Shown here: one piece after another, positions 1 through 8,261 of the stretch
Numbering within the stretch: the stretch's first letter is position 1
Layout: every line of letters starts with the position of its first letter
NCBI RefSeq assembly: GCF_029016485.1
Contig: NZ_CP092107.1
Coordinates: 1,054,001 to 1,118,000, forward strand
DNA from: Vibrio sp. JC009
GTDB lineage: Bacteria; Pseudomonadota; Gammaproteobacteria; Enterobacterales; Vibrionaceae
Direction of reading: 5' to 3'
DNA length: 64,000 nt
Translations under genes and position numbers: made by a program
The notes under the pieces: model-generated
Databases searched by the model: none
Seen by the model: the letters and a program-made list of their open reading frames with translations, nothing else
Told to the model about the DNA's origin: nothing

Positions 1-365
1 AAAAAAGTCTGAACCATCCGCCATGGGCCGTAGACATTGGTATCTAAGGCTTCCTGAACCACCTCTAAATCGGCATTTATTGCCTTCTGCCAGGTGTCAT
101 AATGAATAGCGGCATTATTAACCAGCACATCCACCCTGCCAAATTCAGCGGTCACGCGTTCATTTAACCTTTCAATGCTGGAAGGATCAGCCACATCCAG
201 CTCAGCCGGAACAATATTCTCAAAGCCCAGCTCTTTTGCCGTATCCTGAGCTTTCTGCAGTGAGCGCGAAGTCAGAATAACCAGATAGTCCTGCGCGGCA
301 AGCTGTCTGCTCACCTCTTTTCCCAAACCTCGGTTTGCACCTGTTACGATAGCAATTGGTTTCAT
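1..365 (-). CDS. Short-chain dehydrogenase/reductase (SDR), C-terminus beyond window
   Basis: NAD(P)-dependent oxidoreductase of the classical SDR family, cytoplasmic, substrate unknown. The first 121 residues are visible and begin MKPIAIVTGANRGLGKEV, a Rossmann fold with the glycine-rich cofactor motif TGxxxGxG near residues 8-14. The LDVADPSSI motif follows near residue 56, and NNAAI near residue 85 matches the family NNAG motif. The catalytic YxxxK lies outside the window. An AGGAAGG ribosome-binding site sits 7 nt before the ATG at 365. It lies downstream of, and in the same direction as, the LysR gene at 498-1397, with a palindrome in the gap that suggests LysR control. Family assignment is firm; the substrate is not inferable. 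Confidence 0.85.
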   Translation of the reverse strand, partial: MKPIAIVTGANRGLGKEVSRQLAAQDYLVILTSRSLQKAQDTAKELGFENIVPAELDVADPSSIERLNERVTAEFGRVDVLVNNAAIHYDTWQKAINADLEVVQEALDTNVYGPWRMVQTF

Positions 366-461
366 TGTAAAGCCTTCCTGTAAAACCGGAGAAATAACCA
401 TTGTTAATAAATATATCGGATATCACCGGTTTTGATTAGATGCGGCGCCCGGAATAGACTA

Positions 462-476
462 TTAGGTGAAACCTAA
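462..476. promoter_or_regulatory. Palindrome TTAGGT-N3-ACCTAA upstream of the SDR gene
   Basis: Perfect 6-bp inverted repeat with a 3-nt centre, located between the LysR gene and the SDR gene. It shares the ATTAG/ACCTAA half-site with the palindrome at 1420-1442 in front of the LysR/oxidoreductase divergent pair. I infer both are operators of the LysR regulator; binding itself is not shown by the sequence. Confidence 0.5.
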
Positions 477-497
477 CAATAGCGGAAGTTAAACCCG

Positions 498-1397
498 CTA
501 CACGCCTAACTGCTCCAGCAGGAAGTCTATAAATACCCGCACCCGCTTGGCCTTCTGAGTATTGCGGTGAAAATAGATATACAGCGCAGGATAGGGATAC
601 CAGTACTCTTGCAGAACAGGCACAAGTTTCCCTTCTGCAAAAAAGGGCTCAACCATAGGGTCGACAATACGCCCTATTCCCAGCCCTTTTATCGCCGCAT
701 CCATCATAAGGTCAGTGTCGTTGCAGACCATTCCAATCGGCATATCCACCAGCACTTCCGAGCCGTTATTATTCAGCTTAAGAGGAGCAAGCTGATTGGA
801 AGACATAAAACGGTACTGGATCAGCTTATGTTGTTTCAGATCTTCCGGTGTTTTTGGTTCTCCGTATTGACGAATATATTCTGGAGAGGCAAACAGCGTC
901 TCTTTCATGGGAGTCGTAAGCGGGCGGGCAATCAGGCCCTCCTCGATTCTGTCCCCAAAACGGATGCCTAAGTCATAACCCTCGCTGATAATATTTACCG
1001 CCGCATCAGAGACCGAGATCTCTAACTCGATATTCGGATACCTAAGACAAAACTCGGCATAAACAGGCTGAATCAAATACTGGGATACAAACCGCGGCAT
1101 AGTGATCCGCACCTTACCTGACGGCACGTCACTCAGTTCACTGACATTTTCCACGGCAATATTCAGATCAGCGATGGCGTTAATCGTCTGGTCATACAGC
1201 ATCTGCCCGGCTTCGGTCAGATCCATCTGCCGGGTGGTGCGGGTAAAAAGCGGAAGCCCGAGCTGCTCTTCCAGCGTTTTCAGCGCCCGGCTTACTGAGG
1301 GCGGGGCGAGTTCCATTTTTCGCGCAGCAGCAGTAATACTGCCTTCCTCCGCAATAGTGTGAAACATCAGCAGTTGGTTATACATGGTGCCGTTCAT
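498..1397 (-). CDS. LysR-family transcriptional regulator
   Basis: 299-residue LysR-type regulator. The winged-helix DNA-binding domain spans about residues 5-64 (sequence around EEGSITAAARKMELAPPSVS). It is followed by a substrate-binding effector domain from about 92 to 297, and the length is typical. It belongs to the CrgA/DsdC-like subgroup often paired with oxidoreductases. The ATG at 1397 is preceded by a GGGGGG purine run; an alternative ATG lies 4 codons in. It is transcribed away from the flavodoxin-fold oxidoreductase at 1536 and is followed on the same strand by an SDR gene. It probably controls both, since similar palindromes precede each. The inducer is unknown. Confidence 0.9.
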   Translation of the reverse strand: MNGTMYNQLLMFHTIAEEGSITAAARKMELAPPSVSRALKTLEEQLGLPLFTRTTRQMDLTEAGQMLYDQTINAIADLNIAVENVSELSDVPSGKVRITMPRFVSQYLIQPVYAEFCLRYPNIELEISVSDAAVNIISEGYDLGIRFGDRIEEGLIARPLTTPMKETLFASPEYIRQYGEPKTPEDLKQHKLIQYRFMSSNQLAPLKLNNNGSEVLVDMPIGMVCNDTDLMMDAAIKGLGIGRIVDPMVEPFFAEGKLVPVLQEYWYPYPALYIYFHRNTQKAKRVRVFIDFLLEQLGV

Positions 1398-1419
1398 TGC
1401 TTTACCCCCCGGAAAATTT

Positions 1420-1442
1420 ATTATTAGTTTGTACCTAATAAT
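1420..1442. promoter_or_regulatory. Palindromic operator in LysR/oxidoreductase divergent promoter
   Basis: Inverted repeat with perfect 8-bp arms (ATTATTAG at 1420-1427, CTAATAAT at 1435-1442) and a 7-nt centre. It sits 23 bp upstream of the LysR start and about 95 bp upstream of the divergent oxidoreductase. Position and the T-N11-A-like shape fit a LysR box; regulation is inferred. Confidence 0.5.
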
Positions 1443-1535
1443 CTTTTAAGTAAACATGATCTAAAAATTAATATTCTTCCTGAGTAAACTGTATTCATCA
1501 ATTTGAGAAGATTTCTAACTGAAGAGATGAACAAG

Positions 1536-2495
1536 ATGAGTAAAGTACTGGTAATTTCTGGTCACCCGAATCTGGCCGAATCTTATACAAACCGCGTAAT
1601 TCTGGATGAACTGAATACTCAGCTAAGCGATGTGTCTGTACGCCGTCTGGACAGTCTGTATGCAGATTCAAAAATCGATGTTGCCGCAGAGCAGAAAGCC
1701 CTGACTGAAGCTGAGGTGATCGTACTGCAATTCCCGTTCTACTGGTATTCAGTACCGGGTTTAATGAAAACCTGGATCGATGAAGTCATGACATTTAACT
1801 TCGCCTTTGGTCCGGAAGGCGACAAGCTAAAAGGTAAAGACTTTATCCTGTCATTCACTGTCGGCGGTCCGCAGGAGTCTTACCAGCCGCTGGGTTACAA
1901 CCACTTCAACATTGAAATGTTTATGTACCCGCTACAGCAGATGGCTTATCTGGCCAGCATGAACTACCACGCTCCGGTTTATACCCATAGCATGGTTTAC
2001 ATCCCTGGCGTGTATAACACACAGGAAGAGGTGGAAGAGCGTGCACGTAACCACGCTGAACGTCTGGTTGATCAGATTGCGGTTATCACAGAGTCTGCTG
2101 ACAGCCGTATCCGCAAGTTTGTTGCAGAGTGGTTCAGCAAATTTGACCGTATGGCACCGGAGAGCAGCTACTTTACTTCGCACCTGGCACAAGATGTCCG
2201 CTGGGTTATGCCTGACGCTGAATTCAACGGCCATGAAGGCTTCCGCGACTGGTACGCCATTGCACTGCGCACCTTCAAGCCGGGCTGTCAGCATCTGGTT
2301 GATCAGGTACAAATCACAGAATCAGAAGAAGGTTATGACGTTGAACTGCGTATCCGCGTCCTTGCTGAAACCTTTGAAGATTCCATATTCAAAGGCGAAG
2401 AAGCTAACTTCCTTGCCAACGAAACATGGAAGCTGACTCTGGATGATAAAGGCCAGATTACTATTTCAGACTACCGTGTTGCAGTTGTAGACTAA
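1536..2495 (+). CDS. Flavodoxin-fold NAD(P)H oxidoreductase fused to a SnoaL/NTF2-like domain
   Basis: Two-domain protein of 319 residues from the chosen start. Residues about 1-190 form a flavodoxin-like NAD(P)H:quinone oxidoreductase domain (VLVISGHPNLAES near the start, QFPFYWYSVPGLMKTWID near 70, and the VGGPQESY loop), the MdaB/KefF/YwrO type that binds FMN or FAD. Residues about 195-319 form a SnoaL/NTF2-like alpha+beta barrel (FVAEWFSKFDRMAPESSYF onward). I start at ATG 1536 because the GAAG purines lie about 9-12 nt upstream; upstream in-frame starts lack a ribosome-binding site. It is divergent from a LysR gene that probably regulates it. The fusion suggests that quinone or aromatic substrates are reduced and then bound or isomerised, which is inference. 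Confidence 0.85.
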   Translation: MSKVLVISGHPNLAESYTNRVILDELNTQLSDVSVRRLDSLYADSKIDVAAEQKALTEAEVIVLQFPFYWYSVPGLMKTWIDEVMTFNFAFGPEGDKLKGKDFILSFTVGGPQESYQPLGYNHFNIEMFMYPLQQMAYLASMNYHAPVYTHSMVYIPGVYNTQEEVEERARNHAERLVDQIAVITESADSRIRKFVAEWFSKFDRMAPESSYFTSHLAQDVRWVMPDAEFNGHEGFRDWYAIALRTFKPGCQHLVDQVQITESEEGYDVELRIRVLAETFEDSIFKGEEANFLANETWKLTLDDKGQITISDYRVAVVD

Positions 2496-2505
2496 CCTGA
2501 ATCTG

Positions 2506-2736
2506 TTAAGAGATACGAGGGCACATATGAGGCAGATACAAGCCAAGATAGGCTTCTGAAAGCCGGATGCCCTCTTCCGCCATCTCTGCCTCTATACAAT
2601 GATGCTCGCGATAGGAAAGTGAATACACTTTATCTGCGGCCTGCAGAGCAATGGCGAAGATATTGATACTGGACGGAAGCGTTGGAATATCGAAAAATCT
2701 ACGATAGATAGATTCAACGCGTCTGCCCAGTACCAT
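2506..2736 (-). CDS. Hypothetical protein or fragment, 76 aa
   Basis: Open frame converging on the oxidoreductase. The product begins MVLGRRVESIYRRFFDIPTL and has no recognised domain. No ribosome-binding site is visible close to the ATG at 2736. The frame stays open upstream for another 21 codons until the TAA of the membrane-protein gene at 2800, in the same frame. The composition looks protein-like, so this may be the 3' part of a decayed gene or a continuation after a stop codon. Function unknown; existence as a gene is uncertain. Confidence 0.35.
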   Translation of the reverse strand: MVLGRRVESIYRRFFDIPTLPSSINIFAIALQAADKVYSLSYREHHCIEAEMAEEGIRLSEAYLGLYLPHMCPRIS

Positions 2737-2782
2737 GAAGAAGTGATTGGTAACTTCCTGAAAAAGCTTTAACGTGCTGATA

Positions 2783-2818
2783 GCAAAATCCCGGTACGCT
2801 TAGCCCGGGGGATTTTGC
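2783..2818. repeat. Inverted repeat spanning the stop codon of the 2-TM gene
   Basis: Perfect 10-bp arms GCAAAATCCC (2783-2792) and GGGATTTTGC (2809-2818) flank the TAA stop codon of the gene at 2800-3117. No T-run follows on either strand, so it is not a typical intrinsic terminator. Confidence 0.5.
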
Positions 2819-3117
2819 GATTGTTCGTAGCGCTCTTTAGCAGCCTTTAATTCAAGCCTGGTCCGCACAAAAAGATACAGCCAGGCAGGGCTGGCAAGGG
2901 CATTGATAATGATAAACAGGAATCCGGCTAACCTGGCAGTATTACTTACATCCGGCGCCAGGTAGGTAGCAACGACAGCCGCGATGGCGAGTGCGAGCCC
3001 CAGCCAGGTTGCAAATCCCATTATCTTTGCCCTGACTTTCCATCTTGCGTAATCTGCTTCTTCAGAACCCATAAAGGTTATTCCTGATGGCCGTCGAATT
3101 AGTGAGTATGATTTCAT
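2800..3117 (-). CDS. Small inner-membrane protein with two predicted transmembrane helices
   Basis: 105-residue protein. A polar N-terminal 30 residues precede two hydrophobic segments, about residues 32-52 (IMGFATWLGLALAIAAVVAT) and 63-85 (ARLAGFLFIIINALASPAWL). The C-terminal tail is charged, ending in SQNPPG. No domain family is recognised. It stands alone between the 2506 frame and the FIST/HD-GYP gene, all on the minus strand. The ribosome-binding site is weak, so the start is tentative. The role is unknown; a membrane location is the only property the sequence supports. Confidence 0.55.
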   Translation of the reverse strand: MKSYSLIRRPSGITFMGSEEADYARWKVRAKIMGFATWLGLALAIAAVVATYLAPDVSNTARLAGFLFIIINALASPAWLYLFVRTRLELKAAKERYEQSQNPPG

Positions 3118-3160
3118 TCTACGGAATATCGGTTACGCTCTACTGATCACAATCAAATTG

Positions 3161-3183
3161 CCTGAAAATCCTGCGTTTTCAGG
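3161..3183 (-). terminator. Weak hairpin after the FIST/HD-GYP gene
   Basis: Inverted repeat with perfect 8-bp arms CCTGAAAA / TTTTCAGG and a 7-nt loop, just past the stop codon at 3188. The downstream minus-strand tail is only moderately T-rich (CAATTTGATT), so termination efficiency is uncertain. Confidence 0.4.
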
Positions 3184-3187
3184 TACC

Positions 3188-5791
3188 TCACCTCAAGGTG
3201 TATTTAATTTCCAGGAACTTATCAATATTACCAAGGAACAGGTCAATCAGATGAGGGTCAAAATGCTTCCCCCGCTCTTTTTCAAACAGGTCCAGAATTC
3301 TGTATATATTCCACGCTTCTTTGTATGGGCGATCCTGAGCCAGAGCATCAAAAACATCAGCCACGGCGGTAATTCGTCCGTAAATATGGATATCCTCTCC
3401 CTTTAATCCGCGCGGATATCCGCTACCATCCCATTTCTCATGATGCTCGTGAGCTACGGTTGCAGAGGCTTTAAATATCTCTCTCTGAGAGTGCTTAAGC
3501 ATTTCATAACCAAGCTCAGCGTGGGTTTTCATTATCTCAAACTCTTGCCGGGTTAATTTATCCGGCTTATTTAAGATGTCATCTGGAATGCCCACTTTGC
3601 CAATATCATGCATTGGAGAGGCCTGCTTAAGTAATTCGGCTTCTTTATCGTTCAACCCGTAGAGTCTGGCCAGCAGATAGGAATACTCAGCAACACGTTT
3701 AACATGCATGCCCGTCTCTTTTGAGCGGCTTTCTGCGATGGCACCTAAGGTAAAGACAACTTCTTTCTGTGTTGCCAGGATTTCATCAGAGAGCTTGGTA
3801 ATATCGGTAATGTCATGCATCAGGACCAGATTCTCTATAACCTTACCGTCCAGATCGAGAATAGGCACAAACAGGTTGGAAACCGTGTACTCCTGACCAT
3901 CTTTGGCCACATTAACCAATATATCTTCAACTCTTTGTTTTTTAGCAAGCTTTGTCCGGATTTCACCACCTACGCTGGGGTGTGCAAACGCACTGTGCCT
4001 GAATTTCTCGCTTTTTGTTCCTATCAGTTCGTCATGGCTGTAACCGCTAAGCTCAACCATCTTTTTGTTGGCGTAGGTGATAACATAGTCGTTGTTGGTT
4101 TTTACCACCGCAATAGCAGAGTTAACGGCATCTTCGTACTGGCTGGTATAGTGGATTTTTTCCTTGAGTGTTGCGGTGGTGATATCAAGCTTGTCTTCCA
4201 GGATTTTCCGGTATTCCTGAAGCTCTGTAACATCATTCCGTATGCTGAGATACTCTCTGACTGATCCGTCTTTGTTGTAGATAGGCGATATCTCAACCAG
4301 CACAAAATAAGGCGTTCCGTCTTTCTTGCGGTTTTTGACTAAACCTTTCCACATTTTGCCTGAGGTAATGGTATTAAGCAGTTCATCACGAATTTCTTTT
4401 ACGGTGTCAGAATCCGTTAGCTCATCGTGACTCATCCCCAGAAGTTCCCTCTCGGTGTAACCGGAAACGTCCACCAGGTTCTGGTTTACGCTACTTATAT
4501 GCCCGGTTTCATCCGTGGTGGATAATATCGCAGCTTCATCCACGCATTTTCTGAACTGCCCTAAATAATGAATCGTCTCATCCAGCTCTTTCCCTGTCTC
4601 TGCAATAAAATTCGACAATGCATTCAGGCGAACGGATTCCATATCTTTTTCCGTTGGCTCCACCGTAATAGAGAGCTTTTCAGAAGGCGTTGACTCATTA
4701 AGAACCACATAAGTGGTGGTATCATTCAAAAAACTGTTGCAGACGTTTATCTTGTCGTGGAAATACTCACCGTAGGTAATAAAGCCTGAGGTTGGCGCCA
4801 CTTTATTCAGATACCGGATTTCCGAGTTTAATGACACTCCAATGATTTGCCTTCTTGCCGCACAGCTGTATATGTAAGCGGCTTCATTGTAGAACTCATA
4901 ACGCTGAAGCAGATCTTTCTGGTTTTCTTTCTCAATTTGCTGAGCGTTAGCAAAGCCAAACCGGACCGTCGTTCCCTGCGGAACATCGCCTGCGTACGTT
5001 ACCGAACCAGTGGTTTTATCAGCGGCAACCGGTCCCCGGGCGATATTAACCTTTGTTTTGGTAAAAAGCAGCGGAAAACTATTTCCGTAAACGGCCGGAT
5101 TACTGGCCACCTCAGCACCAAGATACTTCTCATAAATATCAAGTGTGGGTTTACCGTTGATCTCATAAACCGTATTACCCTCTGATTTTGTTATCGTAAA
5201 CTCCGCGCCGATTTCCTGCAGGTTCATCCGGTAATTTGTATCTACCTGCAACACATCTGAATCCAGCAGGCCAATTACCACATCATCATCAAATGTTTTC
5301 TCAGTACATACGGTACATTTCTGAAATCTGATACCGTCTCCGGCATTCCCGCCCACAATGGCCAGATCCGGATGCTTTTCAGTAAGGCTCTTTAAAAGCT
5401 CAGGTGAGTTAAAACGGTAAGTATTAGCAAATATGATTGCCAGCTTTGTTCTCTGATTTATCCTGGTATGAAGATGGCTGACTATCTCTTCAGGCGACAG
5501 GCCCGAATAAGAGATAGTCTCTGTGCTGGTGCTTTCAAAAACAGACAGGGAGATGATCACGTCATCGTCGATGATATCCCCGTCCGCAATAACACCTGCG
5601 GTAGTCGTGCCAATTATTGATGCTCTGGGGAGCACTTCTCTGATATCAGCCAGCACAGCGCTGATCTCATCATTTTCTTTGCCACTGATAAATACCTGGA
5701 TAAGCACCTGGCTGTTATCCGGTATTCCGTTAACACTGATGAAAGCCTGAAATTTATCGAGTGATTGAAATGAGTGGTTATAAAGTCTCAA
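3188..5791 (-). CDS. FIST-PAS-PAS-HD-GYP cyclic-di-GMP phosphodiesterase / sensor
   Basis: 867-residue cytoplasmic signalling protein with no signal peptide or membrane helices. Order of domains: FIST N-domain (about 30-215, with GTTTAGVIADG and IVGGNAGDG), FIST C-domain (about 215-370), PAS (about 415-525), PAS (about 550-660), then HD-GYP (about 680-865). The HD-GYP metal-site motifs are present: MHDIGKVGIPDDIL near 727 and EHHEKWDGSGYP near 790. FIST domains are thought to sense small ligands such as amino acids; HD-GYP domains hydrolyse cyclic di-GMP. It is a single-gene unit whose start at 5791 is the first ATG. It likely lowers cyclic di-GMP in response to a small molecule and/or redox signal. 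Confidence 0.9.
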   Translation of the reverse strand: MRLYNHSFQSLDKFQAFISVNGIPDNSQVLIQVFISGKENDEISAVLADIREVLPRASIIGTTTAGVIADGDIIDDDVIISLSVFESTSTETISYSGLSPEEIVSHLHTRINQRTKLAIIFANTYRFNSPELLKSLTEKHPDLAIVGGNAGDGIRFQKCTVCTEKTFDDDVVIGLLDSDVLQVDTNYRMNLQEIGAEFTITKSEGNTVYEINGKPTLDIYEKYLGAEVASNPAVYGNSFPLLFTKTKVNIARGPVAADKTTGSVTYAGDVPQGTTVRFGFANAQQIEKENQKDLLQRYEFYNEAAYIYSCAARRQIIGVSLNSEIRYLNKVAPTSGFITYGEYFHDKINVCNSFLNDTTTYVVLNESTPSEKLSITVEPTEKDMESVRLNALSNFIAETGKELDETIHYLGQFRKCVDEAAILSTTDETGHISSVNQNLVDVSGYTERELLGMSHDELTDSDTVKEIRDELLNTITSGKMWKGLVKNRKKDGTPYFVLVEISPIYNKDGSVREYLSIRNDVTELQEYRKILEDKLDITTATLKEKIHYTSQYEDAVNSAIAVVKTNNDYVITYANKKMVELSGYSHDELIGTKSEKFRHSAFAHPSVGGEIRTKLAKKQRVEDILVNVAKDGQEYTVSNLFVPILDLDGKVIENLVLMHDITDITKLSDEILATQKEVVFTLGAIAESRSKETGMHVKRVAEYSYLLARLYGLNDKEAELLKQASPMHDIGKVGIPDDILNKPDKLTRQEFEIMKTHAELGYEMLKHSQREIFKASATVAHEHHEKWDGSGYPRGLKGEDIHIYGRITAVADVFDALAQDRPYKEAWNIYRILDLFEKERGKHFDPHLIDLFLGNIDKFLEIKYTLR

Positions 5792-5919
5792 TGCAGTCCC
5801 TGCCGTTTATCGCCAACATATTGGAGTTATAGTTCTAATCAATCTTAGTTCTACAATAAGTACCAAAATTGGATAGAGTTAACGTTTTGTAAATAATTCA
5901 GGCTAAATGCAGTGGTTGT

Positions 5920-6846
5920 CTAAATATTGAAATTCTTTGCCCAAACCGGTGGCGTACCGACAATTTCCTGTACCGTATCAATAAAGGCTTTCACCAGTGG
6001 CGGCTGATTTCTGTGGGAGTACATCGCATAGATGTCACCATATGAAGGTAACTGATACTCAGGCAGCAGTTGAACCAGTCCCAAAGATTTGATGTCTTCA
6101 GAAAGCATAAAATGGCCTATCTGCGCATACCCCAGTCCGGCCTTAACAGCTTCTAAAATCAACTCTGTTTCGTTAACCATATATTGCCCCCACATGTTAT
6201 ATGAGCGAGGCTCAGCAATATCAGGGCCGGATGAAATCTGCAGCTTGTTCATAAGAATGTCGCCGTTTGAATAGATGATGGAAGGCAGTTCCACCAGCTC
6301 CTCAGGTGTCTGAGGTAAGCCATGCTTCTCAATAAATGCCTCAGAAGCCACCAGAGCAACACTGTTGTCAGCAAGTTTTCGCGCTATCATGCTGGACTCA
6401 CGGATAGGGCCGATACGAAATACAAGATCAAATCGTTCACCAATCATATCAACACGGTGATCATCAAGATAAAGTTCGATACTGGCTTTTGGGTATTTGA
6501 CCGCAAACACCTCAACCGCCTTTTGCAGATACTTGCGGCCAAACATGGTTGTACTGGATATCCGGATATGCCCTTGCGGCTCGCTGTGAAAGGTTTCGGC
6601 AATCTGTTTTGTCTCATTCAGCAGATCGGTTACCTTTTCTGCCTGCAGAACGATTTCCTGACCAACGCTGGTTAACGAAACAGAACGAGTGGTTCTGTTA
6701 AGCAGCCGGACACCTAATGAGTCTTCAAGCTGCTTAATCTGTTTGGACAATACTGAACGGTCAATATTGAGGCGGTCTGCTGCTTTAGCAAAGGATCCAT
6801 GTCTGGATACTTCTAACAACAACTCAAGTCTGCTGGCAAAATCCAT
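5920..6846 (-). CDS. LysR-family transcriptional regulator
   Basis: 308-residue LysR-type regulator. HTH domain at about residues 3-62 (RHGSFAKAADRLNIDRSVLS) and effector-binding domain at about 90-300. Unlike most LysR genes here it has no divergent partner; the next upstream gene ends at 6967 and is transcribed in the same direction, with a terminator between. Target genes cannot be inferred from position. Length and domain structure are normal. Confidence 0.88.
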   Translation of the reverse strand: MDFASRLELLLEVSRHGSFAKAADRLNIDRSVLSKQIKQLEDSLGVRLLNRTTRSVSLTSVGQEIVLQAEKVTDLLNETKQIAETFHSEPQGHIRISSTTMFGRKYLQKAVEVFAVKYPKASIELYLDDHRVDMIGERFDLVFRIGPIRESSMIARKLADNSVALVASEAFIEKHGLPQTPEELVELPSIIYSNGDILMNKLQISSGPDIAEPRSYNMWGQYMVNETELILEAVKAGLGYAQIGHFMLSEDIKSLGLVQLLPEYQLPSYGDIYAMYSHRNQPPLVKAFIDTVQEIVGTPPVWAKNFNI

Positions 6847-6925
6847 AACTTAACCTGATATATAAAAGAACTTTATTAGGTATATTGTGGCATTTTTTTT
6901 CAAATAAAGGTTTATGAATGGATAA

Positions 6926-6964
6926 GCAAAGCCCCCTGGTGATTTAACTCATCAGAGGGCTTTG
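6926..6964 (-). terminator. Intrinsic terminator of the PTS/lyase operon
   Basis: Hairpin with complementary arms GCAAAGCCCCC... and ...GAGGGCTTTG around a short AT-rich loop, lying immediately after the YjbQ stop codon. The tail is short in T on either strand; it probably ends the leftward operon and may act in both directions. Confidence 0.6.
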
Positions 6965-6966
6965 TT

Positions 6967-7365
6967 TCAGTGGATATAGCTACAGATCACTTTCCTGTTT
7001 TCTTTCGGGCCATCGCCTTCGACAACAAATATACGCTGCCACTCACCCAGAAGAAGTTCGCCATCTTTTACCGGAACAGTTAACTCACAACCACACAGCA
7101 CCGATTTTACATGAGCATCAGAGTTCGGCGACCGGTGAACATAATCATCTTTCTCAGGAAACAGCCTGGAAAAGATCATCTGCGTATCTTTAGTGACCGT
7201 ATCCATTTTGTCACTGATCACCAATCCGGCTGTGGTATGAGGAAGAAAAAGCTGAACAATGGCTTCTCCTGATTCATCATGGATAAACGCAGAGACCTGC
7301 TCAGTGATATCGGTAAAGCCATCCCGGCCCAAAGTTGCGCAGCTAAGCTCAGTTCTCTTTAGCAT
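6967..7365 (-). CDS. YjbQ/UPF0047-family protein
   Basis: 132 residues from ATG 7365 (an alternative ATG at 7380 adds 5 residues). It matches the YjbQ/UPF0047 beta-barrel family through QLFLPHTTAGLVISD near residue 40, the HRSPNSDAHVKS segment and the C-terminal LLLGEWQRIFVVEGDGP. E. coli YjbQ has weak thiamine-phosphate synthase activity, but the physiological role of the family is unsettled. I prefer 7365 because GAGG lies 9 nt upstream. The 5' end overlaps the end of the RmlD-like gene, so translation is coupled. It is the last gene of the PTS/lyase operon, which suggests a catabolic or metabolite-repair role there. Confidence 0.85.
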   Translation of the reverse strand: MLKRTELSCATLGRDGFTDITEQVSAFIHDESGEAIVQLFLPHTTAGLVISDKMDTVTKDTQMIFSRLFPEKDDYVHRSPNSDAHVKSVLCGCELTVPVKDGELLLGEWQRIFVVEGDGPKENRKVICSYIH

Positions 7366-8212
7366 AGCGGTAATCCTCATACATTCTTCTTAATGCCGTT
7401 CTCCAGTCATCCAGCTCAACGTCAAAGGTATTCTTGAAAGCAATGGCATTAAATGCGGTATAGGTAGAGCGCTTGTCATATTTGCTTTCAGAGTTGGAAG
7501 TTAAGATGCTTTTGTGTGGCAATCCTGCAATTCTGGCAAACTCAACCAAGAGATCATAACGGGAACCCAGCCCTTCATTGCTGATATGGTAAATACCAAA
7601 CAGTCCGGATTCAGCCACTTTCAGCATGCTCTCTGCGGCGTCCTTAGTATAAGTTGGATTGCAGATCTGATCGGTTGCCCCTTCCATCAGAGTGCCATCC
7701 TTCATATTCTGCCAGGTCTGGAACATCAGGTTTTCTTCCGCTGCTCCTTTAAAGCCAAACAGCATCGGAACCCGGACAATGTAATGGTTAGGGCACACTG
7801 ACTGAATGGCCTTTTCTGCCAGATACTTTGACTGACCATATACGTTGTTTGGATCCGGCGTATCAAATTCAGAGTATGGCCATTTGGTATCACCGCTAAA
7901 CACTGAATCCGAACTTACCTGCATAAAGGCACTGCCAAGTCTTGTCGCCATCAAAGCCAGGTTTTTCGGGCCAAGTGTATTTACCGCAATGGCAATATCA
8001 CGATGACGCTTACAGTTGTCCGGGTGACGATAGCCTGTTGCGTTAATAATTAAATCCGGGTTGATGGCTTCCAGTTTCGTTTTTATTTCATAAATCTTTG
8101 AAACATCACCTTCTGACGGATCTTTAAATCGGATAACTTCATGCCTGGATTCAAATACGTCGGCAATTTCTTCACCGAATAATCCACTAGCACCAAAAAC
8201 TGCTACTTTCAT
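7349..8212 (-). CDS. NAD(P)-dependent sugar reductase/epimerase, RmlD-like
   Basis: 287-residue extended-SDR protein. The N-terminal VAVFGASGLFG is the Rossmann GxxGxxG motif, and the YxxxK active site is in VYGQSKYLAEK near residue 140. The overall shape resembles dTDP-4-dehydrorhamnose reductase (RmlD). In this operon a nucleotide-sugar role is unlikely; oxidation or reduction of a sugar-acid intermediate fits better, by inference. ATG 8212 has an AGGTG site 4 nt upstream. The gene lies after a terminator-like hairpin at 8231-8257, so its expression may be reduced relative to the genes before it. It overlaps yjbQ at its 3' end. Confidence 0.82.
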   Translation of the reverse strand: MKVAVFGASGLFGEEIADVFESRHEVIRFKDPSEGDVSKIYEIKTKLEAINPDLIINATGYRHPDNCKRHRDIAIAVNTLGPKNLALMATRLGSAFMQVSSDSVFSGDTKWPYSEFDTPDPNNVYGQSKYLAEKAIQSVCPNHYIVRVPMLFGFKGAAEENLMFQTWQNMKDGTLMEGATDQICNPTYTKDAAESMLKVAESGLFGIYHISNEGLGSRYDLLVEFARIAGLPHKSILTSNSESKYDKRSTYTAFNAIAFKNTFDVELDDWRTALRRMYEDYRYAKEN

Positions 8213-8230
8213 GTTTCACCTATTGAATAT

Positions 8231-8257
8231 TAAAAAGTGGCTCATAGAGAGCCACTT
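8231..8257 (-). terminator. Intrinsic terminator inside the PTS/lyase operon
   Basis: Perfect 9-bp stem AAGTGGCTC / GAGCCACTT with a 5-nt loop, followed on the minus strand by a T-run (TTTTTAAT). It sits between the cyclase gene and the RmlD-like gene and would lower transcription of the last two genes. Confidence 0.75.
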
Positions 8258-8261
8258 ATAT

